Of a DNA stretch of 64,000 nucleotides, positions 47,308-57,358 are shown one piece after another. Source of the stretch: Chrysomallon squamiferum. Taxonomy: Eukaryota; Mollusca; Gastropoda; Neomphalida; Peltospiridae. Every line of letters starts with the position of its first letter. Within the stretch, counting starts at the first letter, position 1. A program made the position numbers and the translations under genes. Under the pieces are notes generated by a model. It did not search any database. It saw only the letters and a program-made list of their open reading frames with translations, and had not been told where the DNA came from. Where the stretch lies: NCBI GenBank assembly GCA_012295275.1, contig CM022670.1, positions 14,375,862 to 14,439,861 on the forward strand, written 5' to 3'.

Positions 47308-50300
47308 ATTATTATTATCATTTGATTTATTTTTTCTTTATATCACTTTAATTATTTTTTCTTTCGCTGGTCGTTATATTTCTATCATTTTGTATTTACG
47401 ACACGTAGTAGATTTTTGGTGTGCATCCCTGTGTCTGTGTGAACTTACGTATGTAATATCAACGGCTATTACATTTAAATAAAAATAAATAAATAAATAA
47501 TAATAGTAATAATAATATGGACAAATACGACAAGAACCAGTAACAACAACAAGAACACCACCACCACCAACAACAACAACAATAATAATAATGATGATGA
47601 TGATGATAATGGTGATGATTTATTTCAACCACCACCAGCATCTGGTCAACCTCAAGGGAAGTCTGGACCTGCTCCACCAAAAGGTCATGGACCTGCAGCT
47701 CCGGGAGATGCTCCAGCTCCGGGAGATGCTCCAGCTCCGCAAGGTTGCAGTTTCAAGGAGAACCTCAACCAGGATACGTGCAACAACCACAAGGACACGT
47801 GCAACAACCACAAGGATACGTGCAACAACCACAAGGATACGTGCAACAACCACAAGGATACGTGCAACAACCACAAGGATACGGTCCACCACCGTCAACA
47901 GGATATGGGCCGCCACCTCCTGGTTACGGACCAGTAACAGGACAAGGTCAAATGGTAGTAAGTAGATTCTCTGTAGAATTTGTGAGTCTATCTCAAGAAA
48001 ATACACATAAAACATTTGTTTTAGAAGTTTTATATTTTAAGTTATTCCGGAAATAATAAGAAAACAACAACATAGTTTTAAAACGTCCTGTTGTTATTCT
48101 ACTTGTAAAAAGGAAAGATCGTCGAACATATGAATCTTTGTGTATTTCATACACTGATTCGTGCATTAATTAACTTTATACTTTGATATGAGCTTCAGTA
48201 AAACATTACAATAATACTTTTTTAAATACTTATAAGTATTATTAAAGAAAGACCGCGGATCGCGAAGTGATTCACATTTGATGAAATTAATAATGTTCAC
48301 CAGGCAAACAAGAGAAGATTTACAAAACATGTACTTTAGGGTGCTGATGCTCCGGATGTCAAAGAAATTGTATAGCAGTTTGTACTTTTTATTTATTTAT
48401 TCATTCATACATGCATTTATTTATTTATTTACCAATTTGTGTATTTGTTTGTTTAATTGTTTACGTGTATTATCGCGAATCTTCAGCTAGGGATAAATCA
48501 ATATTCATTTTTATTTGATTTTCTGTATTACTTGCTATCTCCTATTCCATTAAATGTATGGTCTATGACCTCTTTTGGAATGGTATACAGAAAGCAAGAA
48601 CAAAAACAACCACCACCCGCCCCAAGAAAGAAGAAAAACTAACACAGAAGAAAGCAAGAAGAACAAGAAAGAAAGAAGATATCTCCTCCCCGAAAAAAAG
48701 CAAAGCAAAATCGTAGAGAAAAATAGAGAAACTAAAAAACAGAAAAAAAACAAAAACAACAACAACAAGAGGATTGAAGACAATGTTCTTAATCGAGTGA
48801 TTAATGAGCGCGGCTTTCTTATCTATTATTCTCATTATAAAAGAAACTTACGCATGACACCTAAATATTCTTAATTAAAATGGGATAAGGTTCACATGAA
48901 CACTTAATTATTTATTTATTTATTCTACATTGGAAAGTGCGTCTATTTATAAATGCATATAATTAATCACTTTATTATCTGCGAGTTACTTTCTCAGTCA
49001 GTGAGTAAGTCACTGATTAGTTAATAACTTTATTAAAGTGTTATTCCGTAAATCAGTCCGTGAGTAGGTGAGTCAGTCACACTTTCGTTTATTCGTTTCA
49101 CGTTCAAGGGAAGACAGTTGAGAAATACTGCTAAACAGATTTACAACTGGCTTGCTTCATACTTATTTGTAACATACTAAGACTGTAGACTAGTTTAGTA
49201 TGAACTTATCAAGTTGCCACTATGTTTACTGGCTCATGAATTTGTATGACGTTTTTAAAACGAGGCAAAATTTACAACTTTGCTGTTTCCTGCACAAAAT
49301 AAGAGGGCGTCCGTTGCTCTGGTTGCAGTACCACATCATCATTCCAAAACTTAATATCACTTTCTATATGTGTAAAATATATTTAATCTTTTACATATAA
49401 AGATTAATGCTGTTACATATTATTTTCAGATTTTCAACAACCAGCAAACACTCTGATTGTTCATCCTGCAGCCCGACCCCCTGATTACCTGATCCTGTCT
49501 ATCGTATCTTGTTGTTTCTGCTGGCCTATGGCCATAGCCTCTCTCATCTTTTCATGTGCGGTAAGTCATTTGGAGAATTACATATTTTCGTGCCAGTATG
49601 TAAGTGTGTTTCAATTAATCTATTAGATCTGTCATGAAGCGAAATGCCTGAAATAATCAATCATTTCACGTAATGCCTAAGACCACCAATCTGCCTAGTG
49701 TAATGCCTAAAATGTTCAGTCATTTCATGAAATGATTAGGATTAGCCAATTTGTGTAATATGCTTGTTGACAACATGTAATATACATTTTCTGTATTTCA
49801 CTATCATTTACATTTTATTTAACTGTTAAAAATGATTTCTAATGATTCTGCCATTTTGCACAGACAGAGCAGAAATATTAGGTGTCTCTAGAACATGATT
49901 TTAATGACTAAAGGCTACTAACATTTAGAACTTAGCACTATTTGCTCACTTGTCTTTAGTCGTAATGACAAGATATAAATAGGGACTAAAATGGAGGTTA
50001 CGCAGGGGGATGGCATTTCTATACTTTTTAATTTCCAGTGTGTGACTAATTTCTGAATTAGTATGGAGTCTGAGACATTTAGTAGTTACCATTTGTCAAG
50101 ATACTAGCAAATGAAATTAAATAATTTATTTTCTTTAATTATTTTTACATATTTCACTCAGCTCACACACCCATACACCCACCCACCACAAATAAGTTTA
50201 TTAAAAATAAAAAGTCCCAGACAAACGGAATTATATCGCCCGAAATGGCCGCAGGATTTTGTAAATGTGTTTTGTGTTTATTTTTTCAGTCCCGAACTGC

Positions 50301-50451
50301 GTCAGACGCTGGTAATTTTGAGGAGGCGAGACGTAAGGGGATGGTTGCCAGGAATATAGCAATTAGCGCCATTGTGGTTGGTGTGATCATCATTATTATT
50401 TATGTCGTTCTCAAAATCATCACATACAACTCTATGTCGAGGCAATATTAA
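45375..50451 (+). CDS. CD225-domain protein, gene B, with frame-swapped exon 3
   Basis: Proposed exons: 45,375-45,390, 47,074-47,105, 47,639-47,957, 49,430-49,560 and 50,290-50,451 (TAA); 660 nt, 219 aa. Exons 1-2 give MEKKAEAGYKERPRQN. The exon 3 acceptor of gene A (tttcag) is tttcaa here, so I place the start at the next AG, 10 bases on. This reads HLVNLKGSLDLLHQKV, then repeated RATTTRI, and ends SNG; it is Arg/Thr-rich and lacks all PPxY. It then joins exon 6 in frame (FQQPANTLIVHPAARPPDYL). The CD225 part (SCCFCWPMAIASLIFSC, FEEARRKGMVARN, AIVVGVIIIIIYVV) is closer to family consensus than gene A. Counterparts of A exons 4 and 5 are absent. The ancestral Pro/Tyr frame would hit TGA early in exon 6. 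It could instead be a pseudogene that regained frame by chance. Confidence 0.6.
45607..45744 (+). other. Conserved small ORF, block 3 copy
   Basis: Starts [17 protein letters not shown] like block 1, shifts frame after SVSYPRAF, and extends to [11 protein letters not shown] before TAA. The upstream gccacgcccc box is kept. Confidence 0.38.
47162..47303. repeat. Poly-T and (ATT)n tract
   Basis: T26 followed by an (ATT)n run of about 20 units, in gene B intron 2. Confidence 0.95.
47772..47876 (+). repeat. 21-bp coding minisatellite, five copies
   Basis: Five units of ggatacgtgcaacaacca plus caa within CD225 B exon 3. In the ancestral frame a unit encodes GYVQQPQ; in the frame used by the proposed splice it encodes RIRATTT. 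Two of the three frames stay open because the unit is a multiple of three and stop-free. Gene A has only one or two diverged units here. An 18-bp unit (gctccgggagatgctcca) is duplicated just upstream. Confidence 0.93.
47960..49425. other. CD225 B intron 3; no exon seen
   Basis: Only the last of the three intron leaders of gene A is present (49,262-49,350). A purine-rich segment at 48,595-48,780 gives long Lys/Glu or Phe/Leu frames on both strands and is not coding-like. TTTA patches at 48,390-48,435 and 48,905-48,925. Confidence 0.6.
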
Positions 50452-50455
50452 GGAT

Positions 50456-50461
50456 AATAAA
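50456..50461 (+). terminator. Candidate polyadenylation signal, CD225 B
   Basis: AATAAA five bases after the TAA stop. The very short 3' UTR this implies is unusual, so a later signal is possible. Confidence 0.3.
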
Positions 50462-50464
50462 ACT

Positions 50465-50920
50465 GAAACTCATGCTGGACACTAGTATTACATTCTTCAA
50501 TATTCCTGACCAATGAATAATTAATTAGATAATCAACTAACCAAGCAAGCAAATAACGAAATGAAAAACCACCCATTAGACAGTTGCACAATTAATATTG
50601 GTTGCGGTTCTCGTAATTATTGCTGTGTATTTAATTAGCTGCATTTCGTTGCATTATAGAAATAATTTATTTTCATTTTGTGTTTTATTATCTTGTTACA
50701 ATTTTATATTAAGTATGCTTAGTAGGTAAGTAAGTTCGCGATCTCGGAAATCTGTCTGTTTTGTTGTTGAATTAAAACTGCTTTGAAAATAAATAAAAAA
50801 GAAAATACAGCAGAAATCTGACTTATAATAGTTTGGTCATCATCACTGTAATTTTGAGACAGCCCATGATTATAACTCAAAAAAAAAAAAAAAAAAAAAT
50901 CAAAAAGATCCATACACACA

Positions 50921-50955
<35 letters not shown>

Positions 50956-51985
50956 AAAAAATGACGAAGCATACAAAACTTCGTTTGTGTTGTGACATAC
51001 TTTCTGAGATAGTATTTGCAGTTTTTATATTCATGTAGAAAACATTCCTCAAAATTATATAAGTATTTTACATATAAAGTTTGTGGTGATGGAAATTGAT
51101 TTTAACATACACACATACAGAGAGACACACGCATTTATTTATTTATGCACATACATAAAAGATACCCATACACATGTTTACACACTAACAAATACACTTC
51201 TGTTAATACTGCACTCACACTATTCACACGCATGAACTTTCTAGTACTCAAGTGCTATTTAGATATTGTATTATCAAGTTATGAACTTGTTTATATTTGT
51301 CGAAGTCATTTTTTGGAATGTACAAATAAAACAACAGATCGCACATGCTGGAGTGAAAGAAAATTTATCATTTGAGAAAACTTGAGTTCGTACTTCTTTA
51401 TCCATATCATAAAACCTTGTTTTATTATCTACTTTTTTCTTCTAAATAATAAACACTTCATTTATTTTTATATACCAATTTTTTTTTCTCCTATGTTTTC
51501 TATTTCAAAAGCTGTAAAAATGACTTGGACAATGATACTAAAGACCTATTGATATGTACCACTGAAATGTTTTAAATGTTGATTTGTTTTATTAAATTTT
51601 AGCAATTGGTTTTCTGTATTTTATTCAGTTTTAATAAAAATATAATAATGTGACATTTACAGGTTTTTTTCATTTGTTCTTTCCGATGAAAACGATATAA
51701 AAAAATTAAAAAAAGTCAGTGGGAAGAGCATCTGATATCTTTATGACGCAGCCTCCCGACACAAAAGTGATAATTACAAATTTCTTTGTTAAAAAAAAAA
51801 AAAAAATATATATTTCTGCCATGATATAATAAATAATTCTTATATTAATTGTTTTATTTTTGCACATAAGCTTTATTATTTAAACAATTATTTAGTTGAA
51901 ACTTTCACAGAATTAAAAACAAAAAGATATGTAAGATTTTTAATATACAGTTAATACAGATGATAATTAAATAAAATATGTGAAA
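50465..51985. other. Intergenic, no gene seen
   Basis: Poly-A/CA/poly-A tract at 50,880-50,963, CACA and CATA patches at 51,105-51,180, and otherwise AT-rich sequence. No conserved reading frame. Confidence 0.6.
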
Positions 51986-51989
51986 ACAG

Positions 51990-52541
51990 ACAATGTGTGA
52001 TTCAAAAAATGAAACGTGTATCGGAGACTGTCATCCTGGATGAAGAAGCACACACTGTTTTCAACGTACCCGTACGCACACACTTTTCTGAAGGTACGCG
52101 ACACAAACTTAAACATTTAATAAATTATTTTTAACAGTTTCATTCATTTGTATCTTTCCTTTCATTCAGTGTTTTAATAAAGTACATTATATTAAACTCA
52201 TTAATTCTATATAACTATTTTAAAGTCTCTGGTTACTAATAGAAAATTTTATATTTATTCTAATGAATTATCTGTCACGGATTCAACTGTTCAAAGTTTC
52301 GTACAGACAGACGCTGTAACGGACAGTCATGTTGTAATCACACTAATGGTAAATGTAAAACGGGATGAAAAGGTGAATGGAAAGGTGAATGGAAAGGTGT
52401 TGACTGTACAGGTGAATTGATATCTTCTTTTATTAATATACAATTCTTTATTTTTTCAACAGAGAAGAAATAAATAAATGAATAAATAAACAAACAAACA
52501 AATAAATAAATAACTAAATAAATAAACAAACAAATAAATAA

Positions 52542-52584
<43 letters not shown>

Positions 52585-52800
52585 AAAAAAATAATAATAT
52601 AAATCCACAATATATGGTATGATTGCCAACGATATGAACAACAGATATTTGATGAATATTTCAGAATGTGATAACACATCGATTGTCGTTACAAATGTAA
52701 TGACAGAAACTGAAAGAACGATAACTCATTTTGTAATATTAAAACAGGGAATGTATTGAAAGATGTAAACCTGGATGGAAGGGTTTAAGGTGTATTTAAA
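51990..52800 (+). pseudogene. Three broken EGF-like exons (plus strand)
   Basis: 51,996-52,069 reads CDSKNETCIGDCHPG, TGA, RSTHCFQR. 52,285-52,411 reads CNGQSCCNHTNGKCKTG, TGA, KGEWKGEWKGVDCT; its tail holds a duplicated ggtgaatggaaa. 52,664-52,800 keeps CNIKTG and the bases of CKPGWKG out of frame. In the first two the TGA stands at the conserved Trp of the G-W motif. They precede plus-strand D2 exons and probably once formed one receptor with them. Confidence 0.68.
52462..52585. repeat. (AAAT)n microsatellite
   Basis: About 30 imperfect AAAT/AAAC units between two broken EGF exons. Confidence 0.96.
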
Positions 52801-53121
52801 ACTAAGTCATTTGTTGTACTAGCAACGGCATTCATTTTGAACAATAATTGTAATTCATGACAAAAAAAAAATTGGTAATAAATAACTAATTTTATTCCTA
52901 CGTTTTTTTAAAATTTATTTTCTACTCTTTAAAGTGAACAATCTGTATTTCAAAGATTAATAAAAATAATCTATTTTCTTCAACCCGTATCTTTGAACCG
53001 TTTATATTTTAAGGACAACTACGATGATAATAAATATTTATTTTATTTTATTTTATTTTGTTCTCATTTACTTTTTAAAACTATTCTGACAGTTATGGTC
53101 CAGTCTAAGCTATATACTGAG

Positions 53122-53145
53122 TAGTAGAGAGAGAGCGAGAGAGAG

Positions 53146-53232
<87 letters not shown>
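53122..53232. repeat. (GA)n microsatellite
   Basis: About 55 GA units with a few GC interruptions at the left end, immediately left of the FLYWCH fragment. Confidence 0.97.
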
Positions 53233-53234
<2 letters not shown>

Positions 53235-53279
53235 ACAGGGTGACACAAATATAGATTATAATTAAATATGCCTTAGGAA

Positions 53280-54370
53280 TTTGCAGGACATTTTTCGCTC
53301 TCTCTCGGTACAAGCTGGATTTGATGCCCTCAGACATACTCAACTTGGAAGCTATGTCCTGTGGCGTCTCCATACCCGGTCAACAACTTCTTCCTCTCCT
53401 CTTCATATATCTTTGGGATACTGGTCAGCTCCTCCCGTGCTCGCTTCCGCATGGTGTTGGTCAATAGGTGGACAGCAACTGCGCTCTTATCCGAGGAATG
53501 GATGTGGTCTTTACCTCTCCTCACCACTGTCCCATCAGTTGTAGCAGTCACGGTTAAAGGCAGCTCGAATAGAAACATCTCCATGGTACCGTACCATTCT
53601 TGTTACTAATCCGCCGTGCATACCTATATCCATCAAGTATAAGGTCCGCACCTTGTTTTCTACAGTCCAAAATTTCTCCCTTCGCAGCCATGATCAAACA
53701 TAACAAAAATCATGACTGTACAGTATTTATATAGATAGTATTTCCTGTCTCCAAATTTTACGTTATAACATTAATTTCCTTGCAACCTCTACTCTGACTA
53801 CCCTCTTCATACATCTCTTAATTGATCTCGTTAACCCCACACGTCTAAATTGGTAGTATTTCCTGTCTCCAGATTTTACTGAGATATAACATTAATTTCA
53901 TGTCTCCAAGCATTAATTTTCTTGCTATCTCTATTCCGGCTCACCTCTTCTCTTCACTGCTCATTAAGGTTAATTTCGTTAATCGCCCCCTCTGTTCTTT
54001 ACACATTTCATTATCCCCATGCGTTTAAATTGGCCTTAATGTCTCACGCCATTTTTCCCATTTCTGGAAGCGGATTAGAGCACCTGACCGCTTACCTAAT
54101 CTGGAGACTGACAGTTTAGGGAAAACACCGGAAGACTGTGACTCTATGTGTGGGCATTGTCAGTCATGAGACTGTGACAATGTCTCTGGAGAGGTATGCC
54201 AAACAAATAATCATAATGCTATTATTAGTCCTCTGGATAGTGGTAAGAATGAATATTATAAATGTATTTTGAATACTTCCAGATTACTGCGACGGACACG
54301 CCCGCTGATCTGTCAGAAAGCGTGTCCGTCGTAGACGTGCTTCACAACAGCTTGCTCTGATTAGCACGTT
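53280..54370 (-). mobile_element. FLYWCH-type zinc-finger fragment of a probable DNA transposon
   Basis: This ~1-kb stretch is more GC-rich than its surroundings. On the minus strand from 53,690 it reads MAAKGEILDCRKQGADLIL, DGYRYARRISNKNGTVPWRC, then, after a frameshift, LTVTATTDGTVV, GKDHIHS and a Lys/Arg/Glu-rich helix (REELTSIPKIYEEERKK). D-G-Y-R-Y...W-R-C...T-x-D-G...H-x-H is the layout of FLYWCH zinc fingers, which are common in MULE-like transposons. About 53,740-53,930 holds two copies of tatttcctgtctcca-type sequence. No transposase catalytic region is visible. The family call is inference from the motif. Confidence 0.5.
54287..54334. repeat. 15-bp-stem hairpin
   Basis: ctgcgacggacacgc and gcgtgtccgtcgtag pair over 15 bp with one G-T, around an 18-nt loop. 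The GC-rich stem stands out in AT-rich sequence. It may be a transposon end or a structured transcript. Confidence 0.75.
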
Positions 54371-54486
54371 CATTTTTTACAGTTTCAGTTTCAGTTTCGA
54401 GATGAATGTTATATTTGTTGCTTCTGAAAGTGTAATTTTTTTCTTTGCAATAAATTGTCTAAATGTTTCTCATGATGTTGAAAATT

Positions 54487-54740
54487 ATTATTATTATTGC
54501 TCCTGTTGTTGTTATTATTATTATCACCACTGTTACTACTACTACTACAACTGCAACTGCTACTACTACTACTACCTCTACTATTACTACTATTACTGCA
54601 GTGCTACTGTTGCTGCTACTACTGCTTCTACTACTACTATTATTACTGCTGGTACTATTACTGCTGTTGGTATTACTGCTACTACTACTATTACTACTAC
54701 TATTACTACTACTACCACTACTATTATTATTATTAATTTT
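54487..54740. repeat. (ACT)n/(ATT)n trinucleotide tract
   Basis: Long imperfect trinucleotide array. It yields long Thr, Leu or Tyr frames that are artefacts. Confidence 0.95.
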
Positions 54741-54871
54741 ATTATTATTTGTATTGCGTTTTCCTTAATGAGAAAACTTATATTTTCAATTTAATGTAGA
54801 CAAACGATATTGTTTCTTATTAGATACCGTACATTTTTTTTTAACTTATTAAATTAAATACAGAATTTCAG

Positions 54872-54997
54872 ATGATGATTAGAATAATTCCAGTATCAGG
54901 ACAGACCATTCAACACGGTAAAACGAACATCACAGCTCTCAGAGAGACCTCAGTAATACACGAGATAAACGAGAAGACGCTACCTGTAGAAATAAAG
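54872..54997 (+). pseudogene. Phosphatase D2 exon, plus-strand
   Basis: 126 nt, 42 codons, with acceptor gaatttcag and donor GTATTT. Reads MMIRIIPVSGQTIQHGKTNI, TALRETSVIHEINEKTLPVE, IK. It has the same length and phase as the exon at 59,074-59,199 of the intact gene. Open, but its neighbours are broken. Confidence 0.72.
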
Positions 54998-55241
54998 GTA
55001 TTTTTTAGATTTTAGTATTTTAAAAATTTACGTTAAAATTATATATGTAGTACTTATATCTGAAATATTTACACTGAATTTAAGTTGTAACATACTGTAT
55101 TTTCAGGTCCTATAGAACATTTCTACAACGACTAGTTTCCAAATTTACATTCTTTATTAAATATAAATGGAAAAGTGTAGGCGGTATATCAAAGCAATAT
55201 ATGTGTGTTTGTGTGTGCGAACGTGCGTGTGTTTGGTCTGC

Positions 55242-55278
<37 letters not shown>

Positions 55279-55296
55279 TATTTTTTTAAACAACAA

Positions 55297-55427
55297 GAGA
55301 TACGACATTACTATATTCACAGATGGTTTCCAATAGTTGACTCTGTAACACTGATAACCTGCTTGACAACAATCAGTGAAAAATTACAAGATAAAATCAC
55401 AACTCATCCTGTCACTTTTGTATACAG
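55297..55427 (+). pseudogene. Phosphatase D2 exon with broken donor, plus-strand copy 2
   Basis: Reads EIRHYYIHRWFPIVDSVTLI then TCLTTISEKLQDKITTHPVT, FVY. It matches 58,437-58,588, but one G of the donor is lost (tatacagtaact against tatacaggtaag), so the frame or splice fails. It follows the D2 exon at 54,872 in the right order. The next exon with the P-loop remnant is missing, as at 27.6 kb. Confidence 0.7.
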
Positions 55428-55443
55428 TAACTGACATTTAAAC

Positions 55444-55554
<111 letters not shown>

Positions 55555-57300
55555 ATATGTATGACTGGATATATATGTCTATATTTTCACTGAGCTAATG
55601 TTGAAAGTTTTATTAATAATTATTTTCTTTCGGTATTCAAATAAAATAATACGATTAGATGTGTTCTCTTTTGTCATGTTTCAAATAAAGTGAAGACTTC
55701 CTTAACCTGAACGAAATCGCAAAATGTTTCCTGAATCAGGAAGCAATCTCTTAAACTAGAACTAAGAATAGTTATTGTACTGCAGCGCTAAAGTGCTTTG
55801 TTTAAGTGCTTATTTTAGTCTTTTATGTAGAACATTCGACATAATCCTTTCTATATATTCAATGAAAACATATACAATAACCGCCAATAAATGTCTGTCT
55901 GTTTTAGGTACATTTTGGATCTACCAATATATTTTCTGATATGAATTACGAACATCAAAACGAAAAACGAAAATTAAAACGATTTTAAAAAAAAATAAAA
56001 AAATAAAAAATCCTATGAAGAAATGTCTTACATGTACATACAGAAACAACATACACACTGAACTAGTAGAAGGCACCACTATTTCCCTTTGTTATGATCT
56101 CATATCCGAAGTAAATGATGTTAAAACATAGACCCATACACACACATAAACGTACATTAGATACCCCACACACCCAGGCACACACACACACGTTTATACA
56201 TAGACACACATAAATAAATATATACATATATACATACATACATACAAACATACACAAACACATACAAACATACACAGATACAATCATTCACCAATCCATC
56301 CATACATACATAAATACATACTTAAACAAATATTCCAATGTTTACTTATGAAATCTTTTTTATTAATCTGGGCACGAATATTATTTCCTGTGTGATAGAT
56401 ACATAACGAAAACAAGGTTAACATCTAAAGCAAAGAGGAAAGTTACAAAGTAATAACTAAATTTCAAGTTTCATTATCACATACTCAGTATAAAATTGTA
56501 AACATATAAAATTGCTGGAATGTACAACGAAACTAAGACAAAAATTAAATAGAAATAAAAATAATAATATAAGAAAAAAGAAAACTTAAAAAAAAAGAAA
56601 AAAAAAGAAAGAAAAAAAGATAGAAAAACAAAACAAAATTAAGAAATAATGACTCCTTGAAAAATAAATAAAAAGTCAACAATTGAGACATATTTATATG
56701 TACATGTAAATGAGAAAGAAAAATTGTATTATGACATAGTATGACAGCTTTGACATCAACTTTGATCAGTTGAAAAGATTAATCATACATACAAATGTTG
56801 ACAGATAAAAATATCGTACAAAAAGTAACATCAATATTAGATTAGTAAACGGCATACACAAAACCTGCTGACAAATTATTAGTTAATATCAAACAAACCG
56901 TTGAAAAAATATTTTATGCAGCTTACTTCATGTACATGAATTAAACTTGTTTTATAAGAAGTATTTGTCAAAGTACAAACATTTTGCGGCTTGATGTGTA
57001 CATTATAAATGAGAAAATAAGAAAGACGACAGAAATAAAATGTCTAACACAAGTCGGTTTGTATTGATAATTCACAATACAAGATTAGACTTATCTATTT
57101 GATTATTCAATCATTGCTACAGTATCGTCATATATAAATATCAACATTATGAACACTATATAAAACTCTTTATGAAATGGTGCTATTAGAACCGTTATTA
57201 AAACATTGGTTTAATATTACCTGCATACAAGTTGAACCTTCGCAGATTACAGAAGCAGTATCAAAAAGAAAAATTAATTCACACTCAAAAATTAATTATT
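55555..57300. other. No gene seen
   Basis: Duplicated non-coding sequence (see 27.9-29.6 kb), with CACA/CATA patches at 56,130-56,320 and poly-A-rich sequence at 56,560-56,650. Confidence 0.6.
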
Positions 57301-57305
57301 GTGAG

Positions 57306-57311
57306 TTTATT
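57306..57311 (-). terminator. Candidate polyadenylation signal of the receptor phosphatase
   Basis: AATAAA on the minus strand, about 48 bases after the stop codon. The site is changed in the orphan copy at 29.5 kb. Confidence 0.35.
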
Positions 57312-57358
57312 ATGTTAACTGTTTTTATGTTAATTATGCACACATGTGTAGACAAACT

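Noticed and set aside
47751-47957. Alternative exon 3 of CD225 B from a cryptic acceptor after ttgcag, keeping the Pro/Tyr frame
   Set aside because: It restores the ancestral frame in exon 3 but reads into TGA nine codons into exon 6, losing the CD225 domain.
48550-48874. ~90-aa frames on both strands in CD225 B intron 3
   Set aside because: Low-complexity purine-rich DNA; no homologue in gene A intron and no splice sites in phase.
54040-54130. tRNA- or SINE-like segment (ggattagagcacctgac)
   Set aside because: A-box-like bases only; no B box or cloverleaf could be drawn.
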